Assembly: GCA_036723735.1 (NCBI GenBank)
Contig: DAIMGT010000021.1
Coordinates: 1-50,230 of the forward strand
DNA length: 50,230 nucleotides
Direction of reading: 5' to 3'
Origin: UBA4656 sp002405525
GTDB taxonomy: Bacteria > Pseudomonadota > Gammaproteobacteria > Xanthomonadales > Ahniellaceae
Part shown: positions 41,713 to 50,045 of the stretch, piece by piece
Numbering within the stretch: position 1 is the first letter of the stretch
Layout of the letters: each line of letters begins with the position of its first letter
Made by a program: the position numbers and the translations under genes
The notes under the pieces: generated by a model
Seen by the model: only the letters and a program-made list of their open reading frames with translations
What the model was told of the DNA's origin: nothing
Databases searched by the model: none

Positions 41713-42486
41713 TTATCCAAGACCGGTCCGGCCTGCCATCGGGCGATTGGACGGGGGGGCCAGGGCCAGGACCTCGGCAGGATCGAGCAGCCGCCAGCCC
41801 CCCTTGGGGAGGCCAGCGAGGGCCAGCGGACCGATCGCCACCCGGACCAGCCGCAGGACGTCCACGCCCAGGGCCGCAAGCATGCGCCGGATCTGCCGGT
41901 TGCGGCCCTCGTCGAGCTCCACCTCCAGCCAGCCGTGGCGCGCCCCGGCTCGCAGCACGCGAGCCCGGACCGCCGACAGGCTCTCGCCGCGGTCCTCGCC
42001 GCCTTGCTCCAGCCGCGAAGCCAGCGTGCCGTCCGGCACCCGGCCGACCTGCACGTGGTAGCGCTTGACGACGCCGCCGGCGGGATCGGTCAGGTGCGCG
42101 GCCCAGGCGGTGTCATTGGTCAGCAGCAGCAGGCCCTCGCTGGCGCGGTCCAACCGGCCGACCGGGCCGACCCACGGCAGGGCGGCGTCGGCGAGGCAGC
42201 GGTACACGGTGTCGCGACCGCGGTCGTCGGCGGCGCTGGTGACCAGCCCGCGCGGCTTGTTGAGCGCCACGTACACCCGCGGCGCCGCCATCACCGGCCG
42301 GCCGTCGACGAGGCTCGCCGTGCGGCCGGGAAGCACCGTTCGCTCGGGGTCACGCTCGATGCGACCGTCGACCGCCACCCGGCCGGCGGCAACCAGGGCC
42401 GCGGCTCCCGTGCGCGAGCACCAGCCGAGCTTCGACAGGGCCCGTGCGAGACCGCAGCGGCCACCGTACGCCCCCGGATGCGACAC
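41713..42486 (-). CDS. RsuA/RluB/RluE-family rRNA pseudouridine synthase
   Basis: 257 aa from a GTG at 42486; an in-frame ATG at 42576 would add 30 basic residues and would have its start overlapping the divergent osmC start. The S4 RNA-binding domain (LARALSKLGWCSRTGAAALV) is followed by the catalytic domain with LNKPRGLVTSAADDRGRDTV, the GRLDRASEGLLLLTND motif containing the catalytic aspartate, and LDEGRNRQIRRMLAALG. It isomerises a uridine in ribosomal RNA. The S4 domain excludes typical RluE; whether it is RluB- or RsuA-like cannot be decided here. Confidence 0.9.
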   Translation of the reverse strand: MSHPGAYGGRCGLARALSKLGWCSRTGAAALVAAGRVAVDGRIERDPERTVLPGRTASLVDGRPVMAAPRVYVALNKPRGLVTSAADDRGRDTVYRCLADAALPWVGPVGRLDRASEGLLLLTNDTAWAAHLTDPAGGVVKRYHVQVGRVPDGTLASRLEQGGEDRGESLSAVRARVLRAGARHGWLEVELDEGRNRQIRRMLAALGVDVLRLVRVAIGPLALAGLPKGGWRLLDPAEVLALAPPSNRPMAGRTGLG

Positions 42487-42574
42487 GCCCCCCGTTGCGC
42501 CGGGCTCACGAGGCGGTAGGCTAGCGAGTGCGGGACGTTTCGCCCGGCGCGCACCGCGCCGCAGGGAGCCAGCC

Positions 42575-43030
42575 ATGTCAGAACACCGCATCCGCCTGGA
42601 ATGGGCACGCGAGGGCGCGCCGTTCGAGCGCAACAACTACCGTCGCGAACACCGCATCATATACGCCGGCGGACAGGCGATCGACGCTTCCGCCGCCCCG
42701 GGCTACGGCGGCCGCGAGTCGCATGTCGACCCCGAACAGCAGCTCCTCGGCGCGCTGTCGTCCTGCCACATGCTGACCTTCCTGGCGGTGGCGGCGAACC
42801 GCGGCTACGTGGTCGACGCCTACGAGGACGACGCGGTGGCGATGCTGGGCAGGACCGACACGGGCACCACCGCGATCACGGCCGCCACCCTGCGGCCGCG
42901 TATCCGTTTCGCCGCCCCCGGCGCCCCCGCGCCGGAGGACCTCGCGAAGCTGCACGAGCGCGCGCATCGGGCCTGTTTCGTCGCCAACTCGCTCCGCACT
43001 GCGGTGACGATCGAACCCCGGGCGGCCTGA
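42575..43030 (+). CDS. OsmC/Ohr-family peroxiredoxin-like protein
   Basis: 151 aa. The two redox cysteines of the family are Cys64 (LSSCHMLTFL) and Cys134 (HRACFVANS). The N-terminal half (WAREGAPFERNNYRREHRII) is of the OsmC-like subgroup with an N-x-Y-R segment rather than the Ohr subgroup. It reduces organic and lipid hydroperoxides. The ATG follows AGGGAG at 42562-42567. It is followed 51 bases later by the fatty acid desaturase, on the same strand, which fits a function in protecting unsaturated lipid. Confidence 0.9.
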   Translation: MSEHRIRLEWAREGAPFERNNYRREHRIIYAGGQAIDASAAPGYGGRESHVDPEQQLLGALSSCHMLTFLAVAANRGYVVDAYEDDAVAMLGRTDTGTTAITAATLRPRIRFAAPGAPAPEDLAKLHERAHRACFVANSLRTAVTIEPRAA

Positions 43031-43081
43031 GGGGCGTCAGTTCACCGCGAAGTCACCGCCGTACGGCACAATCCCCGACGC

Positions 43082-44050
43082 ATGTCCGCCGAACCCACGC
43101 CCGCCCGCCCCTCCGTGCCCGCCCGGCTCGCCCGCGCCCTGCTGCGCTGGTTCGACACCGAGGCCGCCGGCGATGCCGACCTTCACGACCGCCGGATCGA
43201 TTGGGCGCGCGTGGTGCCCTTCATCGGCCTGCACCTGGCCTGCCTCGGACTGCTCTGGGTCGGTTTCTCCTGGTTCGCCTTCTGGACCGCGGTGCTGCTG
43301 TACGCGGTCCGCATGTTCGCCATCACCGGCTTCTACCACCGCTACTTCTCGCACAAGGCGTTCAAGACCTCGCGCCCGATGCAGTTCCTGTTCGGCCTGA
43401 TCGGTGCGACCAGCGTGCAGCGCGGCCCGCTCTGGTGGGCGGCCCACCACCGCAACCACCACCGCCACTCGGACACCGAACTCGACGTCCACTCGCCAGT
43501 CCGCCACGGCTTCCTGTGGAGTCACATGGGATGGTTCCTGACCCGCGCCGGCTTCCGCACCGACCGCTCCAGGATCAAGGACCTGCTGCGCTTCCCCGAA
43601 CTGCGGCTGCTCGACCGCTTCGACATCCTCGTTCCGGTCGCGCTCGCCGCCGCCCTGTTCCTGCTGGGCAACTGGCTGGAATCCAATCACCCCGGGCTCG
43701 GCACCTCCGGCCCGCAGCTTCTCGTGTGGGGGTTCTTCGTCTCCACCGTGGTGCTGTTCCATGCCACCGTGACGATCAATTCGCTGGCGCATCGCTTCGG
43801 CAGCCGTCGCTTCGAAACCAGCGACGACTCGCGCAACAACTGGTGGCTGGCGCTGATCACCTTCGGCGAGGGCTGGCACAACAACCATCACCATTTCCCC
43901 GGCTCGGCCCGCCAGGGCTTCCGCTGGTGGGAGTTCGACCTCACCTACTACGTCCTGCGCCTGTTCGCCCTGTTCGGGCTGGTCTGGGACCTCAAGCCCG
44001 TGCCGGCGGGCCTCGCGCGCCCGGCGCGCAGGCCGCGCGCGGAGGCCTGA
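43082..44050 (+). CDS. membrane fatty acid desaturase (delta-9 acyl-CoA type)
   Basis: 322 aa. The three histidine boxes that bind the di-iron centre are present: HRYFSH (residues 86-91), HHRNHHRHSD (122-131) and HNNHH (266-270). Hydrophobic segments (VPFIGLHLACLGLLWVGF, then ALAAALFLLGNWL and others) give the usual four-helix topology. FGEGWHNNHHHFPGSARQG is typical of stearoyl-CoA-type desaturases. It would introduce a cis double bond in acyl chains, using O2 and an electron donor not seen here. It starts the run of lipid-modification genes and is five bases from the FAD protein (stop 44050, start 44055), so it belongs to the same operon. Confidence 0.92.
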   Translation: MSAEPTPARPSVPARLARALLRWFDTEAAGDADLHDRRIDWARVVPFIGLHLACLGLLWVGFSWFAFWTAVLLYAVRMFAITGFYHRYFSHKAFKTSRPMQFLFGLIGATSVQRGPLWWAAHHRNHHRHSDTELDVHSPVRHGFLWSHMGWFLTRAGFRTDRSRIKDLLRFPELRLLDRFDILVPVALAAALFLLGNWLESNHPGLGTSGPQLLVWGFFVSTVVLFHATVTINSLAHRFGSRRFETSDDSRNNWWLALITFGEGWHNNHHHFPGSARQGFRWWEFDLTYYVLRLFALFGLVWDLKPVPAGLARPARRPRAEA

Positions 44051-44054
44051 GACG

Positions 44055-45317
44055 ATGCGCATCGCGGTGGTCGGCGCCGGCATCGCCGGCATGGCGTCGG
44101 CTTGGCTGCTTTCGCGCGAGCACGAGGTGGTGCTGTTCGAGGCAGGCGACCGGCTGGGCGGACACACCCATACGCACGACATCGAACTGGGCGGGCGCCG
44201 CTGGGCGGTGGACACCGGTTTCATCGTCTGCAATCCGGCCAACTACCCGCTGTTCACCGGCATGCTGGACGAACTGGGGGTCGCAACGCAGCCGACGACC
44301 ATGACCTTCGCCGTGCGCAACGAGCGCAGCGGACTCGAGTACAACGCCGGCAGCAGTGGCGGGCTTTTCCTGCAGAAGCGTCGCGCGCTGTCGGTCCGCC
44401 ATTGGCGGATGATCGCCGACATCCTGCGCTTCTACCGCAGCGCGCCGGCGCTGCTGGCCAATGCCGGCGACGGCCCGTCGCTGGGCGACTACCTGAACCG
44501 GCATCGCTACTCCGTCGGCTTCCGCGACGACCACATCGTGCCGATGGCGTCCGCGCTCTGGTCCTCGCCCTCGGCGCAGGTGCTGCGCTTCCCGGCGAAG
44601 TACCTGGTCGCCTTCATGGCCAACCACCACATGCTGCAGGTCGAAGGGCGGCCGCAATGGCGGGTGGTCAGGGGCGGCTCGTCGACCTACGTGCGCGCGC
44701 TGCAGCGCGACTGGACCGCGAAGGTGCGCCTGATGAGCCCGGTCCGCGGCGTGCGCCGTCACGCGCAGGGCGTGGACATCGCCACCGACGCCGGCACGGA
44801 CGTCTTCGACCACGTGGTGCTGGCCTGCCACAGCGACCAGGCGCTGGCCCTGCTGGCCGACCCCACGGACCGCGAACGCGAGGTGTTGGGAGCGATGCCC
44901 TACCAGCGGAACGAAACGGTACTGCACACCGACGCGGCGCAATTGCCCCGCGACCGCCGCGCCTGGGCGGCATGGAACGCCATCGTCCCGCCCGAGGACG
45001 ACGGCCAGTGCACGGTGTCCTACTGCATGAACCTGCTGCAGTCGCTGGATTCGCCCGAGCCCTTCGTGGTCACGCTCAACCGGACCCAGGCGATCGACCC
45101 GGCGAAGATCCTGCGCCGCATGGTCTACCACCACCCGGTCTACACCCATGCATCGGTCGCCGCGCAGAAACGGCGAGCCGAGATCGACGGCGTCGACCGC
45201 ACCTGGTACTGCGGCGCCTACTGGGGCTGGGGCTTCCACGAGGACGGCATGCGCAGTGCGGTTGACGTGGCGCGTGCCCTCGGCGTGCAGTGGCAACCGA
45301 AGGCGGCCGCGGCGTGA
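44055..45317 (+). CDS. FAD-dependent amine-oxidase-like oxidoreductase of the CFA/DUF1365 cluster
   Basis: 420 aa. The dinucleotide-binding start IAVVGAGIAGMASAWLL, acidic end of strand two (VVLFEAGDRLGGHTHTH) and VDTGFIVCNPANYPLFTGML match the NAD/FAD-binding protein that sits before DUF1365 and CFA synthase in many proteobacteria. GVEY-like FADs of this type are annotated as amine oxidases, but the substrate in this gene set is probably a membrane acyl chain. The last part reads TWYCGAYWGWGFHEDGMRSA. Its stop overlaps the DUF1365 start (GTGA). In some alphaproteobacteria a relative catalyses desaturation of a methylated fatty acid. Confidence 0.9.
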   Translation: MRIAVVGAGIAGMASAWLLSREHEVVLFEAGDRLGGHTHTHDIELGGRRWAVDTGFIVCNPANYPLFTGMLDELGVATQPTTMTFAVRNERSGLEYNAGSSGGLFLQKRRALSVRHWRMIADILRFYRSAPALLANAGDGPSLGDYLNRHRYSVGFRDDHIVPMASALWSSPSAQVLRFPAKYLVAFMANHHMLQVEGRPQWRVVRGGSSTYVRALQRDWTAKVRLMSPVRGVRRHAQGVDIATDAGTDVFDHVVLACHSDQALALLADPTDREREVLGAMPYQRNETVLHTDAAQLPRDRRAWAAWNAIVPPEDDGQCTVSYCMNLLQSLDSPEPFVVTLNRTQAIDPAKILRRMVYHHPVYTHASVAAQKRRAEIDGVDRTWYCGAYWGWGFHEDGMRSAVDVARALGVQWQPKAAAA

Positions 45318-46111
45318 ATGCCGCCGCCGCCCGCACCGCCACCGACGCGCCGCTGGCCAGCGCGATCTACCGCGGCAGCGTGCGGCACCGGCGCCACGCT
45401 CCGCATCCGCACGCCTTCCAGTACCGGCTGTTCCAGCTCTACCTCGACCTCGACGAGGTCGACCGCGCGCTCGCGGCGAACCGTTTCTGGTCGGTCGGCC
45501 GGCGCAACCTCGCCGAATTCCGGCGCAGCGACTACCACGGCGACCCGCAGGTGCCGCTGGCCGACGCGGTGCGCGCCACCGTGCGCGCCGCCACCGGCGA
45601 CGCACCCAGCGGCCCGATCAGGCTGCTCACCCATGCGCGCTACTTCGGGTACTGCTTCAATCCGGTGTCGTTCTACTACTGCTACGCGGCAGACGGCGCG
45701 ACGCTGGAAACGGTGGTCGCGGAGATCACCAACACGCCCTGGAAGGAACGCCACGCCTACGTGCTCCCGGTGGCGCAGGCCACGCGGCGCGGCATCGCCT
45801 ACGAGTGGGGTTTCGCCAAGGCCTTCCACGTGTCGCCCTTCCTGCCGATGCAGCGCGACTACCGCTGGCGCTTCGAAGCGCCCGGCACATCCATCCGCGT
45901 GCACATGGACGTATTGAAGGACGGTGCGCCGGACTTCGACGCGACCCTGGTGCTGGAGCGCGAGCCGCTGGACGCCGCCGGCCTGTCCCGAGCGCTGTGG
46001 GGCTTCCCGCTGATGACCGCGCGGGTCGTCGCCGCCATCCACTGGCAGGCGCTGTTGATTTGGCTTAAACGCAATCCGGTCTACGATCACCCGTCCAAGA
46101 GCCGAGGCTGA
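45314..46111 (+). CDS. DUF1365 family protein
   Basis: 265 aa from a GTG at 45314 overlapping the FAD protein stop. SAIYRGSVRHRRHAPHPHAF, then LLTHARYFGYCFNPVSFYYC, ITNTPWKERHAY and KAFHVSPFLPM are the diagnostic DUF1365 blocks. The biochemical role is unproven, but it is nearly always found between the FAD-dependent oxidoreductase and the CFA synthase, as here, so it is likely a helper of the acyl modification, perhaps in substrate delivery at the membrane surface. No signal peptide or strong membrane helix is seen, although ALLIWLKRNPVYDHP near the end is mildly hydrophobic. Confidence 0.92.
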   Translation: MNAAAARTATDAPLASAIYRGSVRHRRHAPHPHAFQYRLFQLYLDLDEVDRALAANRFWSVGRRNLAEFRRSDYHGDPQVPLADAVRATVRAATGDAPSGPIRLLTHARYFGYCFNPVSFYYCYAADGATLETVVAEITNTPWKERHAYVLPVAQATRRGIAYEWGFAKAFHVSPFLPMQRDYRWRFEAPGTSIRVHMDVLKDGAPDFDATLVLEREPLDAAGLSRALWGFPLMTARVVAAIHWQALLIWLKRNPVYDHPSKSRG

Positions 46112-46117
46112 ACGCCG

Positions 46118-47398
46118 ATGCGCGACTTCGCTGCAGCCCAAGACACGACAGCCCCGGCGAGCGAACCGGGGGGCTTCTTCCGCCGCCGCATGCGCGAGAC
46201 TCTCGCCGGCCTGCGCGGCTGCGAACTGACCGTGGCCGAAGACGGCGCGACCCACATGTTCGGCATCGCCGACCCCGGCGTGGAACCGCTGCGCGCGACC
46301 ATCACCGTGGGCGACGCCGACATGTACCGCCAGATGGCGCTCAACGGCAGCGTGGGCGCGGCCGAGGCCTACATGGACGGCCTGTGGGAGTGCTCCGACC
46401 TCACCGCGCTGGTGCGCATCTTCGTGCGCAACCGCGACCTGCTCGACCGCATGGAGGGCGGACTGGCGCGGCTCGGCGGCGCGCTGATGCGCGCCTGGCA
46501 CGCGCGGCGCCGCAACTCGCGCGGCGGCAGCCGGCGCAACATCGCCGAGCACTACGACCTCGGCAACGACCTGTTCCGCCTGTTCCTCGACGAATCGATG
46601 ATGTACTCGTCGGCCATCCACGTCGCCGCCGACGAGCCGCTGGAGGCCGCACAGTTCCGCAAGCTCCAGCGCATCTGCCGCAAGCTGGACCTCAAGGCTT
46701 CCGACCACCTGGTCGAGATCGGCACCGGCTGGGGGGGCATGGCCCTGCACGCGGCGAAGCACCACGGCTGCCGCGTCACCACCACCACGATCTCGAAGGA
46801 ACAGCATGCGCTGGCCGTCGAGCGGATCGCCGCGGCCGGGTTGTCCGACCGCGTCACCGTGCTGCTCGAGGACTACCGCGACCTGAAGGGCCGCTACGAC
46901 AAGCTGGTCTCGATCGAGATGATCGAGGCGATCGGGCATCAGTTCATCGACACCTACTTCGGCAAGGTCTCCGCGCTGCTCGCCCCGCACGGGCTGGGCC
47001 TGATCCAGGCGATCACGATCGAGGACCACCGCTACGAGCGCGCCCTGCGCAACGTGGACTTCATCCAGCGCTACATCTTCCCCGGCTCGTTCATCCCCTC
47101 GATCGCCGCGATGACCGGCGCGATGGCGCGCAGCACGGACCTCAAGCTGTTCCACCTCGAGGACATCGGGCCCTCGTACGCGGTGACCCTGCGCCAGTGG
47201 CGCGAGCGCTTCGACGCCAAGCTCGACCAGGTGCGCGCGCTGGGTTATCCGGAGCGCTTCGTGCGCATGTGGCATTTCTACCTCGCCTACTGCGAGGGCG
47301 GCTTCATCGAGCGCTCGATCGGCGACGTGCAGCTGCTGCTGGCCAAGCCCGGCGCGCGGCCGAAGCAGTTCCTGCCCGACCTCGGGCCGGCCCTCTGA
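46118..47398 (+). CDS. cfa: cyclopropane-fatty-acyl-phospholipid synthase family methyltransferase
   Basis: 426 aa, full length. An N-terminal lipid-binding domain (to about residue 130: AYMDGLWECSDLTALVRIFV) is followed by the SAM-dependent domain with HYDLGNDLFRLFLDESMMYS, the SAM motif LVEIGTGWGGMALHAAKH, and VSIEMIEAIGHQFIDTYFGK. The PGSFIPSIAAM and FYLAYCEGGFIERSIGDVQL stretches contain conserved active-site residues. It transfers a methyl or methylene unit from SAM to the double bond of membrane phospholipid acyl chains. It lies six bases after DUF1365. Whether the product is a cyclopropane or a methylated chain cannot be told from sequence. Confidence 0.93.
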   Translation: MRDFAAAQDTTAPASEPGGFFRRRMRETLAGLRGCELTVAEDGATHMFGIADPGVEPLRATITVGDADMYRQMALNGSVGAAEAYMDGLWECSDLTALVRIFVRNRDLLDRMEGGLARLGGALMRAWHARRRNSRGGSRRNIAEHYDLGNDLFRLFLDESMMYSSAIHVAADEPLEAAQFRKLQRICRKLDLKASDHLVEIGTGWGGMALHAAKHHGCRVTTTTISKEQHALAVERIAAAGLSDRVTVLLEDYRDLKGRYDKLVSIEMIEAIGHQFIDTYFGKVSALLAPHGLGLIQAITIEDHRYERALRNVDFIQRYIFPGSFIPSIAAMTGAMARSTDLKLFHLEDIGPSYAVTLRQWRERFDAKLDQVRALGYPERFVRMWHFYLAYCEGGFIERSIGDVQLLLAKPGARPKQFLPDLGPAL

Positions 47399-47935
47399 GT
47401 GGGCGCCTTCCTCGCCAACCTCGTCTCCTTCCAGGTCTGCTGGTTCGCCTTCGTGTGGGGCGGAGCCAACGGACGCTGGTGGCTCGGCTTCATCCCGCTG
47501 GCGCTGTTCATCGCCTGGCAACTGAAGGTCTCGCGCTGGCCCAAGGCCGACCTCGGCCTGATGGGCGTGGCCCTGCTGCTCGGCATCGTGATCGAAACCG
47601 GGATGGCCGCCAGCGGGCTGTTCACCTACGCCACGCCCGTGCCTTCGGCTTCGCTGGCGCCGCTGTGGATGCTGGGCATGTGGATTAACTTCGGCCTCAC
47701 CATCAACCACTCGATGGCGTGGTTCAAGCCGCGGCTCGTCGTCGGTGCGCTGTTCGGGCTGGTCGGTGGTCCGCTGGCCTACTGGCTCGCGGGCCGCATG
47801 TGGGGCGCGCTCACCATCGCCGACCCGCATTGGCCGGCCCTGCTGGCGCGGGGCGGCGGCTGGGCGGTGGCGATGCCGCTGCTGTGCAGCCTCGCGGTGC
47901 GCTGGGTGCGCCGCGAGGAAGCGGCCGCCGCCTGA
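47399..47935 (+). CDS. DUF2878 family membrane protein
   Basis: 178 aa with about five membrane helices, starting at a GTG directly after the CFA stop. VSFQVCWFAFVWGGAN, then GIVIETGMAASGLFTYA, LWMLGMWINFGLTINHSMAW and GGPLAYWLAGRMWG match DUF2878. Its function is unknown; it is a recurrent member of the FAD-DUF1365-CFA gene set. It overlaps the next gene by one base (TGATG). Confidence 0.85.
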   Translation: MGAFLANLVSFQVCWFAFVWGGANGRWWLGFIPLALFIAWQLKVSRWPKADLGLMGVALLLGIVIETGMAASGLFTYATPVPSASLAPLWMLGMWINFGLTINHSMAWFKPRLVVGALFGLVGGPLAYWLAGRMWGALTIADPHWPALLARGGGWAVAMPLLCSLAVRWVRREEAAAA

Positions 47936-48705
47936 TGCACGCGGTCGCGGTCGTCGCCCTCGCGGCGTGGATCGGCATGACGACCGCGTGGGCGGTCCAG
48001 GTGCGCACGCGCGTGGCCGGCTGGGTCGACGTGGCCTGGTCCTACCTGGTCGGCGCCTCGGCGGTGTTCTACGCCGCGTTCGGCAGCGCGCCCGTGGTCC
48101 AGCGCGTCGCGGTCGCGGCGATGGGCGCCGCCTGGGGCCTGCGTCTGGGCACCCACCTCGCCATCCGCCTGCGCCACGAGCGCGAGGACGGCCGCTACGC
48201 CTACATGCGGCAGGCGATCGGCGATCACCACGGCAAGTGGTACGCCTTCTTCCTGTTCCAGACCGGCCTGACCGTGCTGTTCTCGCTGCCGATGTGGGTG
48301 GCGGCCAACAACACCGCCGGCGGCAGCCCCTGGCTGTGGGTGGGCGTCGCGATCTTCATCGCCAGCCTCGCCGGCGAGTCGCTCGCCGACCGCCAACTCG
48401 CTGTCTTCCGCACCAACCCCGCCAACAAGGGCAAGGTCTGCGAGGCCGGGCTGTGGGCGTACTCGCGCCACCCCAACTACTTCTTCGAATGGCTGCACTG
48501 GTTCGCCTGGGTCGCGCTGTCGATCGGCTCCCCGCTGTGGTGGCTGTCCCTGCTGGGCGCCGTGCTGATGCTGTGCTCCCTGCTCTGGGTCACCGGCATC
48601 CCCTTCGTCGAGCAGCAGTCGCTGCGCTCGCGGGGTGATGCCTATCGGGATTACCAGCGGAGGGTGAGTGTGTTCGTGCCTTGGTTTCCCAAACGCGGCG
48701 AATAG
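47935..48705 (+). CDS. DUF1295 (steroid 5-alpha-reductase-like) membrane protein
   Basis: 256 aa with six or so membrane helices. The family signature is AYSRHPNYFFEWLHWFAWV and the C-terminal segment GIPFVEQQSLRSRGDAYRDY with FVPWFPKR; GWVDVAWSYLVGASAVFYA lies in the first third. Members resemble isoprenylcysteine methyltransferase and sterol reductases with a bound nicotinamide cofactor, so a reductive step on a lipid is plausible. The TAG stop at 48703-48705 lies at the edge of an inverted heptamer repeat. It is followed by 122 bases before the last gene of the cluster. Confidence 0.88.
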   Translation: MHAVAVVALAAWIGMTTAWAVQVRTRVAGWVDVAWSYLVGASAVFYAAFGSAPVVQRVAVAAMGAAWGLRLGTHLAIRLRHEREDGRYAYMRQAIGDHHGKWYAFFLFQTGLTVLFSLPMWVAANNTAGGSPWLWVGVAIFIASLAGESLADRQLAVFRTNPANKGKVCEAGLWAYSRHPNYFFEWLHWFAWVALSIGSPLWWLSLLGAVLMLCSLLWVTGIPFVEQQSLRSRGDAYRDYQRRVSVFVPWFPKRGE

Positions 48706-48793
48706 CGAATGGCGAATGGCGAATGGGAAAGCCCGCAAGTCACCGCACCCTGCTCTCCCATTCGCCATTCGCCATTCGCCATTCGCCATTCGC
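48705..48793. repeat. inverted array of a heptamer (CGAATGG) forming a 24-bp hairpin
   Basis: Three plus-oriented copies of GCGAATG/GCGAATGG lie at 48705-48728 and five inverted CATTCGC copies at 48756-48793. The 24 bases of 48705-48728 are perfectly complementary to 48756-48779, with a 27-base spacer. The left arm starts at the last base of the preceding stop codon. Confidence 0.8.
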
Positions 48794-48827
48794 ATACCCG
48801 CCCCCGTTGCCCTCCATCGAAAACCCC

Positions 48828-49856
48828 ATGTCCCTGATCGACCTCTGCGAACGCGGCCTCATCCCCGACGTCCTCACCCGCTACGGCATCCGCCGCCTGT
48901 GCGAGCAGCGCCTGCGCGACGAGCGCGCGGGATCGATCGATGGCGCATGGGCGCTGTTCCGCGAGCGCCTCGCCCTGCTGCGCGAGAGCCCGGTGGCGAT
49001 CGAGACCCAGGCCGCCAACGAGCAGCACTACGAGGTGCCGCCGCCGTTCTTCCGCCTGTGCCTCGGCAAGCGGCTGAAGTACTCGTCCTGCTACTACCCG
49101 ACCGGGTCGGAGACGCTGGACCAGGCCGAGGAGCACATGCTGCGCCTTTACAACGAGCGCGCCGAGCTGCGCGACGGCATGGACATCCTCGAACTCGGCT
49201 GCGGCTGGGGCTCGTTCACGCTGTGGATGGCCGAGCACTTCCCCAATGCGCGCATCACCGGCGTGTCCAACTCGCGCCCGCAGCGCGAGTACATCGAGGG
49301 CCAGTGCCGCGAGCGCGGGCTGAACAACGTGCGCATCATCACCCAGGACGTGAACCACCTCGCGCTCGATCAGCGCTTCGACCGCGTGGTGTCGATCGAG
49401 ATGTTCGAGCACATGCGCAACTACGACACCCTGCTGGCGCGGATCGCCTCCTGGCTCAAGCCCGGCGGCAAGCTGTTCGTGCACATCTTCTGCCACCGCG
49501 AACTGATGTATCCCTTCGAGGTGAAGGACGGCAGCGACTGGATGAGCCAATACTTCTTCACCGGCGGCCTGATGCCGGCCTTCGACACCCTGCTGCACTT
49601 CCAGCGCGACCTCACGCTGGAGGAGCAGTGGCGCGTCAACGGCACCCACTACGAGCGCACCAGCAACCACTGGCTGGCCAACCAGGACCGCCATGCCGCC
49701 GAGGTGCTGAAGGTGCTCGAGGGTGCCTACGGCGCCGCCGAGGCGAAAATCTGGCACCAGCGCTGGCGCATGTTCTGGATGGCCTGCGCGGAGCTGTTCG
49801 GCTACCGCGACGGCAACGAGTGGGGCGTGGGGCACTACCGGTTCGTGCGGCCGTGA
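48828..49856 (+). CDS. second CFA-synthase-like SAM-dependent methyltransferase
   Basis: 342 aa. It lacks the first part of the N-terminal domain of true CFA synthases. EQHYEVPPPFFRLCLGKRLK, the CYYPTGSETLDQAEEHML stretch, the SAM motif ILELGCGWGSFTLWMAEHF, and VSIEMFEHMRNYDTLLARIA define it. The C-terminal part (KIWHQRWRMFWMACAELFGY) ends HYRFVRP. Relatives include coclaurine-type N-methyltransferases and the methylating enzymes of unusual fatty acid pathways. It follows DUF1295 after a gap holding the heptamer hairpin, with no strong ribosome site, so it may be separately tuned. Two CFA-like enzymes in one cluster suggest two distinct steps rather than redundancy. Confidence 0.9.
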   Translation: MSLIDLCERGLIPDVLTRYGIRRLCEQRLRDERAGSIDGAWALFRERLALLRESPVAIETQAANEQHYEVPPPFFRLCLGKRLKYSSCYYPTGSETLDQAEEHMLRLYNERAELRDGMDILELGCGWGSFTLWMAEHFPNARITGVSNSRPQREYIEGQCRERGLNNVRIITQDVNHLALDQRFDRVVSIEMFEHMRNYDTLLARIASWLKPGGKLFVHIFCHRELMYPFEVKDGSDWMSQYFFTGGLMPAFDTLLHFQRDLTLEEQWRVNGTHYERTSNHWLANQDRHAAEVLKVLEGAYGAAEAKIWHQRWRMFWMACAELFGYRDGNEWGVGHYRFVRP

Positions 49857-50045
49857 GACTGAAAGCGGGACGCTGATTGCACTCCACCCGCGTTCACGGC
49901 CCTCGCCGCTGCGAGGGGCCCTCGAATCCCTGCCGGCCCGATTGGCCAGCCGACCGATCTCCGACGGGGACACCCACCTCACGGGTGATGCGCCATCGCC
50001 GGCCCACCAGCTCGCTGCGCTCGTCTGACGCTACGCGCTACGCCA
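49857..50045. other. convergent intergenic gap, nothing recognised
   Basis: About 190 bases between the methyltransferase stop and the end of the PIN gene. No coding frame with a recognisable product and no strong hairpin followed by a U-tract was seen. Confidence 0.5.

Noticed and set aside
42487..42576. Longer N-terminus of the pseudouridine synthase from the ATG at 42576
   Set aside because: The added residues are basic and low-complexity, the S4 domain starts after the GTG at 42486, and the ATG would overlap the divergent osmC start.
45218..47830. Minus-strand open frame of about 870 codons opposite DUF1365, CFA synthase and DUF2878
   Set aside because: The plus-strand genes are clear family members and the antisense translation is low-complexity (valine, alanine, arginine, glutamate, histidine) with no signature.
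48705..48793. Repeat array as a CRISPR
   Set aside because: Units are seven bases with no unique spacers and the two halves are inverted.
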